A stretch of 64,000 nucleotides of DNA from Tanytarsus gracilentus (GCA_038502055.1 JAXRKN010000036.1:1-64000), one strand, 5' to 3'. Positions 29,346 through 43,821 are shown, counted from the stretch's first letter. Translations and numbers: made by a program. Notes: generated by a model from the sequence alone, not told the origin.

Positions 29346-32300
29346 TCGGTGTGTGCATGAAACAGGAAGAATTTTCACAATCCATTGCCTGCTTCTTTTG
29401 TGATTTATGCTCTTGAGCATATTATCGTGAAATATTAGGCTTGTTTCATCTCTTGACGTTGCTTTGTTTGTTTTATTAGAAACATGCATGTCATGCAGTT
29501 ATTAGAGCACATCAAGAGATTATTTAAAAAGCTGTGTCTGAGAATAATTTCAGGTTAAAAATTCAAGTGATGTCACCATGCTGAAAAATTCAAATAAAGT
29601 TGTTTGTTAAAATGTGGTTGAAAAGTGAAAAGCCTTTCATGTGTCAATCATGTGTCAGTTGCAATTGAGCGATAAGGCAAAAAAGAGAGAAAATAATCTC
29701 ATTACATTTCAATCAATCACTCATGCTGTCTACGAGAGCAAAATATATCGTCAAATTGATTGAGATAATTAGCATTTGAACATGCAACTGACAAATTTTT
29801 GATGGAAGGCGCTTATCCGATTTCGTTCTCGGGTTTGAGTGAAAAGATGAAAGGAAATCAATGTCAATCGCATGTATCGAGGCACAACCAACATTATTTC
29901 GCTCTCATGTGTAATTTCCCCTCAAAAAATCTTTCTCTCTCTTTCGTTTGTGAGAAAATTTCCTCTCAATTTTTGTCTTTACAATTTTTTGAGAGAAATT
30001 TTCACAAAGCGTGCTGCGATTGAGAATAAAATGTTCCAAGTAATTTCAATTTTATCGACTTTGTCTGTCTGCATTTTGTCTTTGAAACATTTTATTTTAA
30101 AAAATCTCATAAAAATATGACGATGAGTTATGCTGGATTGTAGCAAGTGTTTGTCACATTTTGAGAAAGAAATTGTACGCAATTATCATAAACATTTCAG
30201 AAACAACCCTTCCAAACTAAGATTCATAACTCAAACCAGATTAACTGGAAATTAAACTCAACCCCATTTCAAACCCTATTTTACATATGCTTTGCTACAA
30301 TGTGAGGCACACATCAAAATGAATAAATTTTTATTATTTCTAATTCCTCACAAAAAAAATAATTCCAATGGACTCAACTTTTCGCCCTCTCCCTTTTTAG
30401 AAATTACCGTCAGACTTGAGTAATGGTTAATCGATTTTTCTTTGGTGCGCTATCGATGTCAGCTATTACGCACCTTTTTTTTTCTTTGCTTAAAAGTTCA
30501 CAAAAGCAAGTGATGAAGAACAATGACGTTGGTGGTAGTGAAGGAAAACTGGCTCGAGATGAGTTTTTTACTCTGCTCCATCATCCTGCTGTAGCTGCCG
30601 TAAATATTTCCTTTTCACTTCTCCTCATTGCCTTGCCTCAGAAAAAAAAAGTTTTCTCCCTTTTCATAAAGAAATGACTCGAAAAAAGCGGGCGAGCTCG
30701 AGAGGGTGGCAAAAAATTTACGATGGAAATTAAAAATAATGTTTTTCTTCACAAAATGATACCCTCAACACAATTGAGGCATGGAGAGAATGAGAACGAC
30801 GATATAATTCATCAATTTGAGTTATTCTGCCATTATTATCATTCCATCTCATCTCCGCACACAGCAGTAAGACTACACCACTGTGTAACAGTGAAACTCA
30901 TTGTGATAAAAAATAAATTTCTGCCACCCTTGTTTTTTTAAACATCCGAGAGTGAAAGAGACTTTTAAAAATGTCTTCGCATGATGAACATTTGCAATTC
31001 AAGACACACACCACAATAACTTTGAATGTGTAATTTAAATCTTGAAGGATCTTTCTACATCTGCCATTCATGAACTCATCCATCTAAATGGAGGAAAAAC
31101 TTTCTTTATATCTTTTTATGCAGCATGAAAATAACGAAATCGATTTTCCTTTTTTCGAGAAAGATGGAAGAAATTTTGTGTGTGGCTCATGAATTTTAAA
31201 AGAGAATTCTGAGGGTTGGCATGAAAGTGGCGGAAAATCATGTTGATGTTTTTGGGCTCAGAAGATCACTCAACGTCTGATAGTGGAATTTCATGAATAA
31301 AATTTATTCTGTTGCCTTTAAATTCCACACACACTAATTTATTTCTTACTGACTCGACTCTCTATACTTTTCTATTTTTACTGGTCGTAGTTGTGAGTTT
31401 TCGATAAGAAAAATGGAAAATCGATATTTAATGCAATAAATTAGACCGACTCAAGCCATGGTGCTGCTGTGAGGAAGAAATTTATTTGGAAGTTCAGAAT
31501 AATTCGCAAGGCAAGAGCCATAACTTCGATAGCAGCTTGGCAATAGCTTCAAGACATTCTCAAATGCACAAAATGTAAAACTTCAAACATAATTCTCAAA
31601 ATGGAATCCAGTCAATGATTTTTATCTGTGATTGATTTATTTCATTTTTTATTCTTCATCTGTTTTCTTCTTTTCTCTTCATCCGCTGCTCTTAACGTTG
31701 CTGCTTTATGAAAAGGAATCAAGCAAAAGAAGAAGATGAAGTAAAATGCCCAAGAGTGCCATAAAAAAATCTTTAGACAAGTTTCATGAAAAGAGTGATA
31801 AATGGAAGAGCTACGAATAATTTTTATTGACATGGCACCAATCGAATGTCTCTCTCACGGTCGCTCAACAAAAACCATGCGATGTAATAAGAAGGAAATA
31901 TTTCATCAATACGACGATGATGAGCTTTAATTGTTAGCTCATTTTATGATTTATTGCTTAATGAGAGCTAAAGAAGATGAGGTAAAAGAAACAAAAGAAG
32001 AAAAATTTAATTAATTATTGAAGACATCGCATATGAGGCGGCTTATTAACAGTGACTTGAATAGAATCTAACGTATTATTATTATTACGATTTTAGGAAC
32101 ATCTTAGAAGTTTTATTTGGTGTGCACACGTGTGAATAAATTATTTTTTTTAATTGAAGAACAATCGCAAAAAATAATTTTTAAATTCTAAATTTTTAAA
32201 ATATTTTTACTCGTCAATTTTTTATCTGGCAAACCGACAAACCTCATTCTTTTTGTGACATTTCCAATTCTCTCATGTGAAAAAAGTGGAAGAAATCTCT

Positions 32301-32510
32301 TTGGGTTTGATAAAAGCGTCATAAATCCTCAAAATGTCAGAATGATTTCTGTTCGAAAAACTATTATGTTATATTGTGTAACGTTATGCAGGCCGCATGA
32401 TGCATTTCTAGAGTTACGAAACAGCAGCAGGCCTTTCTCAACTTTATTCCGGAGACCGTAAAGAAATGTGAAAGAAGAAATGAAGAATTTCCACTGAGCA
32501 GTCTTGAGAT

Positions 32511-32526
32511 GGTGTGTGTGTGTGTA
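32511..32526. repeat. (GT)n microsatellite
   Basis: Short GT run immediately upstream of the TATATAAA at 32,535. No coding sequence follows it. Confidence 0.85.
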
Positions 32527-33868
32527 TGTGAAAGTATATAAACCCAAGCAAGCAGTCTTTTGACAGATTTATTACAGTCGTCCTGTCTTAGACTCTGAAT
32601 TATGTTCTCTCTTCCACTTATAGACGAATTTCACCCTCTTAATGTCCTTTTCATGCTTTCTTCTCACTTTCCTGATTTTAGCTCAGCTAAAAATTGCGCA
32701 TTTAAAAATGTTTTAGGCTGCATGAAAAATGTAGAGCACACAAGTGACTAAGTGAGTGGCGGCTCTCGCTTGATCTTGAAAATTAAAACGTCGCTGTTGT
32801 TCTACGAGTCCATATGTGAATGAAATTCTCTCCTCGCATGTTTGTGTGTCGACGGCTACCTGCTTGCATGTGTGTGAATAAAAATATCTCACAAAATTTT
32901 TACTTTAAGGGTGAATGACTTTATCAATGAAAAAGTGGCCAAAAATTAATTTAAAATTTAAAAATAGAAATTTTATTCAAGATGTCAAAAAAAATTTGAT
33001 GTCATGTCAAAATTTATGACGAGATTTTCCTCATAGCGAAAAATAAAAGGAAGAAAATGTCAAGCGAGTGAAGCTTCAATGTTGTGAAGCATAGAGAAAT
33101 ATGTTGATTGTTGCTTTTATTATTTTTCATAGCTCCACCTCGTTTCGAAGGCGTTTCATAATTTGCTCTTGCTCGTCAATGCTTCACATCACATCACAAA
33201 CGAACGTACAGAGCAGGAGAGAAAAGAAAAATACTCGAAGCGAATGTGTCGCATCAAACATTAGATTGACATCAGCACTGCTCAAAACTCGTTTAAATAT
33301 GCAGAAAAAAAGTTTAAAAAATTATTTTTTGATTGATTAAAAATTTAATTTTAGACAGAAAATGCAAAAATTAATTTTTACAATCAAAAAAACTTTCTCG
33401 GATTTTTGATTCGCTCCTCCTTCATTTCGTGTCAGTTTTGACATGTTTTTGCGAAGAAAAGAAAATTTCAAAGAGACGAAAAAACAGTTTTGATATCAAG
33501 CTTAGCTGGAAATCAACACAGACAGAAAAAGAAAATCACTCGAAGATGAAAATGCCGGGAAATGCATCAACACAGATGAAAAGAGTGATGATGGTGTTTG
33601 TGTGAGTCTCATGTTCACACTATCTCGAGTCACTACCGTCAATGTGAAATTTTTAGACTGATAAAAAATTATTCTCGAGAATTTTACAAATGAGAAAAAA
33701 TCTAAAAAAATGTTTTTTGTAAATTTTTACTAAAGTCAAAATAGAAAGTTCTTCTTTACATTTTTTTGCCATGCTTTAATGCAAAAATAAGGAAGTGTCA
33801 CATGAATTCATGCTGTTTTTACACAATTTCTTCTTTTCAGGGACATTCCAAGGATGAAAAGTGCAAAA

Positions 33869-33891
33869 TGTGTGTGTGTGTGTGTGTGTGT
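33869..33891. repeat. (TG)n microsatellite
   Basis: An uninterrupted TG dinucleotide run of about 11 units in otherwise unremarkable non-coding DNA. Confidence 0.95.
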
Positions 33892-36800
33892 TTAGAGAGA
33901 AATCTTGAATGAGCAGTAAGTGTCGATAACGTCATGAAGAAGTGCCGAGTATGGAAAGAGAGAAAGGCGCAATTGTGAGGTACATGAGAAGCCTTGTAAA
34001 CGAGAGCAATTTGCGAATTCATCGAACTCCCACACACCAATGTGCAATGCACAACGATGCAAATAATATTAACTGCTGCAATGAATCCGTCACAATGAGC
34101 ACGGAGATGATTTATGTTAATTGCTTTTGATACACATTCATCCATGATCGTTGCACATTAATTTTATTTTTCTTCTTTCCTCAACTCAATTTCAATTAAA
34201 AATTCTTCAAGATTGAATGCGAATGTTCCGAATGCGGATGATGGAGAAGTAACAAAAAAGAAAGAGAATGAAAAATTCTGAGGCACGATTTTTTATAAGC
34301 AATTATAAAGAAGTCAAAAACCTGAAAAATTACCACTGAGCCGATATTTGGTTTCGCATGATGGGAAGAGAAAAAAAATCTTGCCATCACTTTTCGCTTC
34401 TATCTCAAAACTGTTCAATAACTTTTTCTGTCAACGACTTGAAATGTTTAAAAATATTTTTTCTGAATATTTTTTCGTATCCATTTCCAAAATATAAAAA
34501 ATTCTGTCGCATGTCTATTCCTCATAAAAATCCCAAATTTGAATTCAATGGCGAATATTCAATATTGTGAGAAGTGCGAGAGTCAAAGTTTTTTGTATTA
34601 AGAAATAATAATAAAAATAAATGTGCGACATAACTTAAAAGGAGCCTCAAATAAATAAATTTTATTCTTAAGGTGAAATGAAAACCGCAAGAGCAACACT
34701 AACTTTCAGCTGTGTAATTTTGCTTCTGCTAATAAATCGATTAAATAAAATATTTGCACACAAACTGAAAATTATTCATGCAAATTTCAATTTTGCCATC
34801 TTGAGCTGCAAATGTCTAAATTTTGATCACACAGAGGGTGAAATGAGATTTCATGTTTAGGGTGCGACTGACCCTTCTATTGTGTTTTATGATTTGTGAG
34901 TGAAGCCGACATGATGGAAATCTTTTCTACGCGCCATTTCATTTGTAATAAATCACAGTGAGTTATGGGAACGAAATTAAATTTCTGATGTGTGAAAAAT
35001 TTGAAAAAAATAACGAACTTTTTGTGCATTATTTGTGAACAAGTGTTTTTCGCCACCGTCAAAAAGTAAGAAGAGGACAGAAGAAGAAAATAGCAAAGTT
35101 CAAGACACTTAAAAAGTCATAAAAATGCTGAGGAGCAAGAAAGAATGAAAAGAAGAAGAATGAAAGCAGCAGCAGCAATAACAATGCTAAATCGATATCG
35201 ATTTTGGAGTCGTAAAATTCCTTCCATATAAATTGATTCTCTTATATACGGCACGGTTGAGGAACTGTGCGACTTTTAATTGAATCCCTCTCGATTCTTT
35301 CTGGACTGCAAAATAAAATAAAGTAAAATAAAATGGTGGTCGATCAACAAGCGATTTAACGAAAAAGGCCTTATCGAATGAAGAGTAAAGTCTTGCATTG
35401 CAGCTCGAGTTTAAGTTTAGCCAAATGAGAGAATCTGATTTGCTCCACCTTTACATGTCAACCCGAGAAAGACCTCGCGAAAAAGTAAGTGACATTTGAA
35501 TAGCGTACGAAGTGAGAGAGGAAAGCAGAGCAGTGAAGAATGCAGCAGCAAAAAATTCAATTATATCCATACACAGCAATTGTTTCAGTTCTCTGGCAGT
35601 GGCGAAAAGAAGAAGAAGAAATTTTCTACAAATACTGCCACTGCTACCACCGCTTAATGAGTGCGAATGTAGTGGAAGTGACTGCTGACTATTTAAGGTT
35701 GTATTAGTTGCACAACATTATCAACACAAGCACTCTCGACACTCCATGCGCACTCAAATGTTAATGTTTTTCTCCTCTCGCTCGCATCCCTCGGCTGTAT
35801 GTGTGCATGCTTCACAGAAATCGCTGTAAATTGATTTTTGCCGGAAAGCATGCAGCATTTCTTATATTTTTAGTCAGTGTTTTTTTGTTTGACGAGAGAG
35901 ACTTCTACTCTACTGTCTCGCGCGCGGATTCAAAGAAAAAAGTCATCACAGGTGTACAAGACGGGCCGAGTAAAAAATCATTTTGCGATTTCCGATCGAA
36001 GAAAAATATTTTTTTGATTTTAGGCCGCAATTAAAATAGAAATAGAAAAATATTACGACTGAAAACTTTAATTTCTATATAATTGAAAAAAAGCTATACG
36101 AAAAAAAGTAAAAATTGTTGTGATATTAATTTAAAAAATATCTGGAAAAATTATTAAACAAATGACGTCATAAAAAGTTAGTGAAAATCAGGACAAAAGT
36201 TTTAAATTAAATATAATTTTTGTGCGCTGCACTGATCAACAAAATAGAAACAGAGACAGAGATCATATGCTAAGCATGAGATAAGAAGAAAAAGAAGAAA
36301 ATGTGAAAATAATTTTGATATGTGAATTAAATCATTAAGGAAATTGTAAAAATAAAACAAACTTCTGAATCAAAAAGAAGAAGCTATTTTTAGCTCGGCA
36401 AACGAGAAAAATATTAAGACAAGACAGAAACACACTCTAAAAAGTTATTTCCACTCACATTAAGCGGCAAGTGAGAGTGAAGATGAAAAATAATTAATTG
36501 GTGTGAATTAATAAAAATTTGTTCGGTAATTGAATCACATAATTTGAGCGAGCACAACACACAAAGTCAACTAATTACAAAGAAGCGAAGAAGAGAGAAA
36601 TGATTTCAAAAATCAACTCACAAAAATAATTGAAGAGAAGCAAAAAAAATTGGAGCTAGAAATTTAATTGGCCATGAGAAGCGTCTTCAACTGCAGTCAA
36701 CAACAACAAAATGGAATAAGAAAATTTAAAAATTCAATTTTGTGCAATTTTCTCATTCAGGTAAGAAGTCTTTTTATCGTCGGCGACTTAATAAAATAAT

Positions 36801-39800
36801 AGAAAATAATTTTTTGCATGTCATTAAAAAATGAGAAAATTAATTTTTTTTCAGTTCAATCGATCGAGCCATGTGTTTGCCTCAAAAAAGTTAAATTCGT
36901 AATGAAAATGAATTCACCCTAAATAAATAAAATAAAATATGACGACTGTGAGTTGTGTGTGATGTGAGTGTGTAGTCCAAGATGGAATGCCATTAATCTT
37001 GAATCGTCGACATTTTGTAAAAAAAATAAAATAAAAATGTGCTGGCGTTCGTTGAGTTATGATTTTGTGAGCTCTTAATTGCGACTAATTGATTAAAATT
37101 AAATTGCATTTAATTGAAAGTTATTGACGCAGTCACAAGCTAAATATTTTTTTTGATGAATTCAAATTATGATCGAGAGATGTCAACTATTAAAATGCAA
37201 ATTTGCTAATTAGTCTGAAGTAGCATTTTTTAAATTGGCTAAAAATCCCCAAAAAAATCGTCTTCATCGAGAAGAGAACCAGTTTCATTTGGTGCGAGGA
37301 AAAAAATGCTAAATAAAGTTGAAATATAATCTCACATGAGGAATGAAGCGAACGACCATAAGAAAGCAGCGCTGCTGCCGCCCGAGATAATTTATTCGAT
37401 TTTGTGAAATAATTTGAATTTTATCGGAGAGCGACATCGAAGACAATTTTTTTCTGATTGGGTTGAAGAAGCTCGCAGTGTGACACAAAATAATTTTTTC
37501 ATTCTGGTTCATTGTCATCATTCAATATTTTTCCCTTCATGATGATCGTCATCAAAAAGTCCACAATATGTATTCTCTGCTAAATGAAAACTAACAGAGA
37601 GAGAACTTGAATTCTGAAAGTGACCATAAATAAGAATTTTTACCTCGAATGTCACCTCATCTCACTTCAATCCGCACTCCACTTCGCGATCTCGCACGTC
37701 CACCTAAACAAGTTTCTTCTGCAACTTGCTGCAATTTCAGTTCACTCTCCTATGGACGTCCACAGCCTGCCTGCTGCTGTATGTGTGTGTGTTCATATCG
37801 CGCACTCGAAAGACGTTAAAAATGCAACAGCATCTCGACTGTGTGTGCAGAGAGATAAACATGAAGCGATTGACTGCACAATTCGCGTTTTTTCGTTACT
37901 TTTTAGCTGATTTTCTCTGTTCTTGTGTATGCCTCGCTCTACTGTCGTCGAATGTCGATGTAAAATAATAATTTACATGGATTTGGTGCAGAAATGAAAC
38001 GACGAAGGAGAGTAATGGACACTTTGCATGTTCACAGCATCGCGCGGAGATTCTTATCAAATTATTTCATGATTTTTCGCTGCTGATCGAAACTTGATTT
38101 AATTAGAAAGAGAGAGAATAGCATGGAGTGAAGTGAACTAAACGCAGAACACATCACACAGCTCTGGAACGCTCATAAATCTTCTTCTCGTCTTCTTCTC
38201 CTTTTCCTTTTTGTTCTCTTCACTTCTTTTTATTCAGCACATAACTCTTAAAAAAATGAGAATTGTAAGCAGCAAAAGAGGCAAGAAAAAGAAGAGTTTT
38301 AATGATCTGATTGGATGATTGAATTTCAATAATAACGACCAATCGGACAGAACTGATACATACATGTACAAGCACAAGCCATACTCACTCACATCTCACT
38401 CTTTCTTCGCTCATTATAAATTCATTTAATAACTTACAAGCTCAACTTTATGATTTCTTCCATATTTCTCGGTCGACGAACAGTAATGGACGCTGTCAAG
38501 ATGTGACATCGATTGATTGCTAATGCCCGATAGATGGAAACCAGTATTTCATGTCGTCGAGCAAATAAATTAGCATATTAAGTACTCACTTATACACAAA
38601 GCACTATGACGATGTCTAAAGAAGTTGTAAAACAGAGAAGAAGAAAAATGATCACAGAACGATATGTGAAAAATCTTCCATGTGGCTGTTTATGTTCATT
38701 TCATGACTCTACGAATCGACTTGAAATTGATTGCTGCATGCACTCATAATTTATGTGTATGCATATCAAGTAATGAACCTTCATCTCGTGCATGTTTGGT
38801 GGATAAAGTAAAAGAAGCAGCAGAAAAGACATGAGAAGGAAGTGATTGATTATGAAATTCGTTTAATTCTGTAAATATGAAATTTATTTCAGAGTCGTTT
38901 CATGTTCAGCTCATGCACCCTGCTGCTACCTTTAAGCGTAACACACACTTGCAGAAAAAATACTTTTCCATGTTCTCTTTTTCTTCGTCTCGCATTTATG
39001 ATGAAGACCATTTTGATTTATTTCAATGAGAGATTTTCAGTGCTGAAATTTATTAAATACTTTTATCACTAATTTATGGCTGGCAAGCACTCAAAGATGT
39101 TGAGGCAATAAAGCATCATAAATTGGTCATCAACACCCATTAAACCCGCCACAGAGTCGAGCACATTGCACACATTTTGATATCGCGTCATAAAAAGTAT
39201 TTTTAGAGCATCTTGACAACTGTAAATCATTCAATCTTCTCTCACTCACATTCATATCCAACTAAAATAACAGCCACAGCTCTGACATGAGCGATATTCA
39301 AATTTTTTATGTCATTTTAAACATTTTTCTTTCGCGCATTTGCTTTTAATTCAGATTGATGTCTTTTTTTTATTGGCAGAAATATTTTTCTTAATTCTTC
39401 AACATGATAAAATTAATTTTTCTCTCTTTTTTTTTGATCGCACGAAAATTTGTAAAGAGAGTGGAAAATTTATTGAACATATTTTGAGAGTTTGCGAGTG
39501 GGGAAATTTAGAAAAGCGAAGATATTTTAAGAGAATTTCAATGATTTGTGAGAGGAGAGAGAGGAAAAACGAAGGCGGAAGTGAGTGATGAGAAAATGCT
39601 TTATGACCGAAGCCGAAATCTTTCTCCGCATCGCATGTGCTTCTCATCTCACATCTTTTTGTCGATTGCATGGAAGTGTGATGAGCAGTGCTAAACGAAG
39701 AATGAACTCGAGTGCATTCTATCGCTCACTTAATAGCTCGACATCGTGTACGTCGTCATAAAGAACAATTTACATAATCTCGCACACTCGTGGAAAAAAG

Positions 39801-40748
39801 CCGGCAAAAATTGAAAACATTTCACTCCACGTTGTTCTTGCATTTATTGTTTGTGTTGACGCATGATTTATTTATTGGGGAATTTTTCGCGTGTTTACAC
39901 TTCGCATAGAAGTCGCGTAGAAGTGCACTCGGCACAGTTTTTGTTGTTGTTGCTGCCGTGGCGGAAAAAAGAAGAGAGAAAATTTACACACATGCAGGCA
40001 TAGAAAAGGAAAAAAATTCTCACCATATGATGATGGGAGTCAAAAGCGGCAGCAATAAATCTTCATCTACACCAAGTGAACATTTTCAGTTCTCAAAATG
40101 TGAAATTTTTCTAAGAAAATATTCTTTTTTTGTGACAATCTTAAAAGAGTCTCGAGAATAAAATAATTCAATGATGTGAAGTTGATGTCATTAAAAATAG
40201 ATGTCGCTGGACATTCGTCATCATTTCATTGCAAATTTATATGACTCATTTTCAGGCTGCGATGCATTTCTCGCTGTTGTTGTGTGAGAACTGAATTCAT
40301 AAATTATAAAAAAATGTGTTTATCATACATCGATACTTTTCCACATTGCAAACAGTTTGTCTTGTTTACGTACGCAGTGCCATTCGAGCATGCACACGAA
40401 GAGAAACGCTCAAATGATTAAATCGCACATAATCACTCGAATATCGCATTTCAGAGTGCCTAAAATGTCGACAATAAATCAATCTTGATTGCTGTAAGAA
40501 CTTTTTAATATTTTTGCACTTTTTTGAGGCAAGACAAATAAAAAATAAAATGAAATTAATTGGTTAGACTCAAAATTTCTCTGATCAAATTGCATGAAAT
40601 TTTAATGACTCGCAATCATGCTAGAGCAATATTTTTGCTGCTCAACTGACAGCCCTCAAAGAGCTGAGAGTACATAAAGAAAATATTTGCACTTGATGGA
40701 TGATTAAAGTCATCATAATTAAATTGTCTTTCTCTCTGTGTCTTGCAG

Positions 40749-40862
40749 ATAAACGTCGACTGCGAAATTGAAGAAGGTGGAAATCAAAAAGTTTCCGAAT
40801 CATGCGATCAAAACAGCAACCGAGACCATCGTATCGTTGGATAAACAACAGAGAAGAAAACG
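40749..40862 (+). ncRNA. Candidate orphan non-coding (UTR or lncRNA) exon
   Basis: A 114-nt segment is preceded by a strong pyrimidine tract and acceptor (TTTCTCTCTGTGTCTTGCAG) and followed by a near-perfect donor (ACG/GTAAGTTT). Its composition is more balanced and more purine-rich than the flanks. All three plus-strand frames contain stops (frame 1 near its 3' end, frames 2 and 3 near the start), so as an exon it would be untranslated. It may pair with the donor at 36,761 in an upstream A-rich stretch, forming a spliced leader for a distant gene or a lncRNA. This rests on splice-site shape alone, and chance matches occur in a desert of this size. Confidence 0.35.
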
Positions 40863-42340
40863 GTAAGTTTGAATTTTAATTAATTTTGTCTTTCAAGCTT
40901 TCTCTACAAAGTAGTTCGATTGTGTTCATGGCAGCACTTGCTGTGCAAATTGCTAAATTTCATTGATTAGGGACTTAATTGTCCTCTCATGTGCACTCAA
41001 AGAGAATTTAATAAAAATTGACCATTACGCAAATATTTATTGGAAGCTGTTGAGATGATAAATTGTGACCTCATTACATGTCTCGGCATCGGGATGCAGT
41101 TCACAATATCGGAGTGTCACACTCGTACAATATCAATCATACTTTCTGCTACTGCTCTCATTTATAAAATGCATTTCACTCAAAATGAAAAATTCTCAAG
41201 AAGAAAAATTCCATTTGACATGTGAAAAATTTTCTTGATGCAGTTCAGAGTGAAACACACACACAGATGTTCACATACAGACTCACTCGACTTTCATGTT
41301 CATCGTCAAAGGAGAAGTTGAAAGAAATTTTCATGTATGTCACTTTTATTAGCAACAAAAACTGTCAAGAATGTTTTGGACCGACTTTTCTGAGTAGAAA
41401 TGACAATCTTGCCTCAGGAGCAAAATCCTTTTGTTTTTTCATCAGGTCCTTTTTTTTCTTATTTCATGTCCATCAGTAACTCAACTCAGCTCTCATTTGA
41501 AGTCAGAAAGAATTTTTCATTTTATTTTCTCTCTTCGCCTCGAAACATTTCTGTGAAATCACCGATGGGGATGTGAAAGATTTCCTCGACATTTTACATG
41601 AAGATTTTAAAACTGAACTATCATTTACGTTGACCGGGTTTGTCTGTCAATTTTATCCCAATACGTCATTCAGCCTCATTTCATCTACGAGATCTGTCAG
41701 TTCATTTTAACTTCTCCACCACAAGCACATACTCTCGAGAATGTTCAATTTATAATTGATCAAATTTGGAGAAAAATAAAATCGCTTCTTCTTCTCCTTT
41801 TTCGTCCTTGATGTGAGCGATGTACATGAATTTGACAGTGTCATGTCAATCTGATTAAACTCAATAAGTGGAGAGAATGACAATGACGATGAATGAGTAG
41901 ACAGACACAGATGGGGTGGTGGGAGAAGCAGAAGCAGCAAAAAATTACTGAAGGGGGTTGAAATTCAATCAAATTCAACTGAGAAAGATGTGAATGGAGC
42001 AGCAGAGACGACGGAAGTGTTTAAAACAATTGATAAAGATGAAATGGAAATTAATTAGTTTTAAAATAAATCGAACGAGTGAGTGACTGTCTCGATGGAT
42101 GGTCTGCAGGAGAAATGTGATTGAAATTAAATTTCACTTTGATGATTTAAAAATTCTAAAAATAATTTGCCATTATCGATGCCGCTCCTTTTAAATATTT
42201 TTTGTATGCCTTGACATTACTGGTCGTTGACAGTTTGAGAATAAAAAGAAGAAATTGTAAAATTGCAAGAGTTAGAATGGAACAAGAAAATTCAATTAGT
42301 TCACAATCGATTCGAGATGAGTAAGGACATAGTGCAACGT

Positions 42341-42353
42341 GTGTGTGTGTGTG
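42341..42353. repeat. (TG)n microsatellite
   Basis: Short TG run in the desert; nothing else is attached to it. Confidence 0.85.
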
Positions 42354-43198
42354 TATCTCTGAAGATTGTGAACACCGTCAATGATATCAAAATATTTTCT
42401 CTCTTTCTCATTTTCTTATTCTTAAAAACCTCTTCATGCTGTGGAGTTTAAAAGGCGTAAGCGAAATTTCCTAATTAAGCTTGAAGATGATGAGAAAACT
42501 TGCTTTTAAGAATGCAAAATTCGATTGCATTTAATTTATTTGAACTTAGATTTGAAATCAATATGAAAAGAGAAAAAAATTTAATCATATTCAAAAATTT
42601 TTTTAATATTTAAATCCCAGACAATTTCAATCTCATCCGCTCAGAGTCGACAATCCATAAATTTCCATGATGAATGGACGGCGATTTCACTTGAACAAAG
42701 CAAAATAATCAAATGGCAATAATTTATTGGAAAAAAATTAACAAATTATTTTTTATATATTTCGTTCATCTTCCTCACAATCGATCGGATCTAAGTCTGA
42801 AATGGAAATATTGAAAAGTGGATTTTCGACAACATCCTCGAAGATGTCAACTCGCGTGCAATTTATTGACAGTTTGGGTCATAAAAAGCTCACAGAGATG
42901 ACTAAAAATCTTTTTCGAATGAATTTTAATTAGTCACACAAAAGAAATAAATCACTTTTAAAGGTGACGAATTTAAATTTTAGCAAAATATCAGAAATGT
43001 TTTTCACATGATTTAAAGTAGTTTGAATGAAATTTATTTGCAACCTCAGAAATCATTGCAAACAAATGAAGTTAATTAAGTTTGTGAATTGCGTTAATTA
43101 GCAAAATTTGTTGCGAACATAAATTTTAAGCTTTGCCGCAGTTTTTCGAACGCATCACGCGAAATCCCTGGAATGAGAGAAAATTAATCGAATATATT

Positions 43199-43820
43199 TG
43201 GAATAAAATAAGTAAAAAAAATTTAACAACACTTTCTTTTTAAATAGGTATTTGCACGGAAAATATTAAATAAAATAAAATCAGTAAACATTTTGACATT
43301 TTTATATTTTTTATATTTTGTAAACTTAAAACTAATTTTGTTTTGTTTATCGCAACATATTAAACATATGTATGCAATACTCGAATGAATTTAATATTGG
43401 AATTTAAGATCAAAAATTAGAGAAGTGAGGTTTTTCTTTGTTTTTAACCGCTCCCTTCTCAATTTTTGATTTAATTTAATTTATTATTTTTGATAATTGT
43501 TTAATATGTTGGATAAAGAAATACCAAAATTTAGTTTTAAGTTTAAAAGAGATATAAAAATGTATAAAAATGTCAATGTTTTTTTTATTCTTATTTCGTT
43601 ATCTTTTAAATTTTATTTTTGTTTTTTGCCTCTTTCCGTTTCTTTAATCTTGTACTGTTGAAAATGAATTGGGGTACGACAGTGAGAGGAGTTTGAGGGG
43701 GGGTGGTGGTGGTTGTGGGTTGGTTTGGGGTGTAATTTTTTTATTTTTTTGGTTTTTACTCTGTTGCTTCGCACAGTTGTTGTGTGTCGTGAGGGGGTAA
43801 ATTAGATTGTGGGTAGGGAG
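43199..43820. repeat. Degenerate first copy of a direct tandem duplication with internal foldback
   Basis: This stretch aligns with 43,822-44,680: the same start (AATAAAATAAGTAAAAAA), the same core (GTATGCAATAC...TTTAAGATCAAAAATTAG...CGCTCCCTTCTCA) and the same tail (CTGTTGAAAATGAATTGGGG). Within it 43,290-43,580 folds back on itself around about 43,440. Compared with copy 2 it lacks roughly 200 bp and its tail (43,680-43,820) reads as G/T-rich simplified sequence in place of the GA-rich original. Small indels are dense. It is either a decayed duplicate or poorly polished long-read consensus. Confidence 0.75.
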
Positions 43821-43821
43821 G

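Larger units (their letters stand above)
27329..43198. other. Gene desert; simple repeats, scattered promoter-like and splice-like words, no protein-coding gene recognised
   Basis: About 16 kb in which no open frame has recognisable domains or a consistent spliced frame. It is dense in TTTATG/CATAAA, GA/CT runs, CAG and ATG trinucleotide tracts and TG microsatellites. TATA-like words occur (TATATAAA at 32,535-32,542; TATTTAAG at 35,690-35,697), but no coding sequence follows them. A long A-rich, T-poor stretch at about 35,800-36,760 ends in TTCAG followed by a consensus GTAAGAAG donor at 36,761, so it could be an untranslated first exon. The best exon candidate, 40,749-40,862, is listed separately. 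The desert may hold distal enhancers or long UTR/lncRNA exons of a gene outside the window. Confidence 0.6.

Noticed and set aside
29298..29489. Open frame with a poly-His stretch
   Set aside because: The His run is the minus-strand reading of the (GAT)n microsatellite.
32535..32542. TATATAAA as a promoter
   Set aside because: No initiator at normal spacing and no downstream gene. Such words are expected by chance in AT-rich DNA.
43660..43740. G-rich tract as a quadruplex-forming element
   Set aside because: The matching copy at 44,460-44,520 is GA-rich and lacks the runs, so the G runs may be consensus error.
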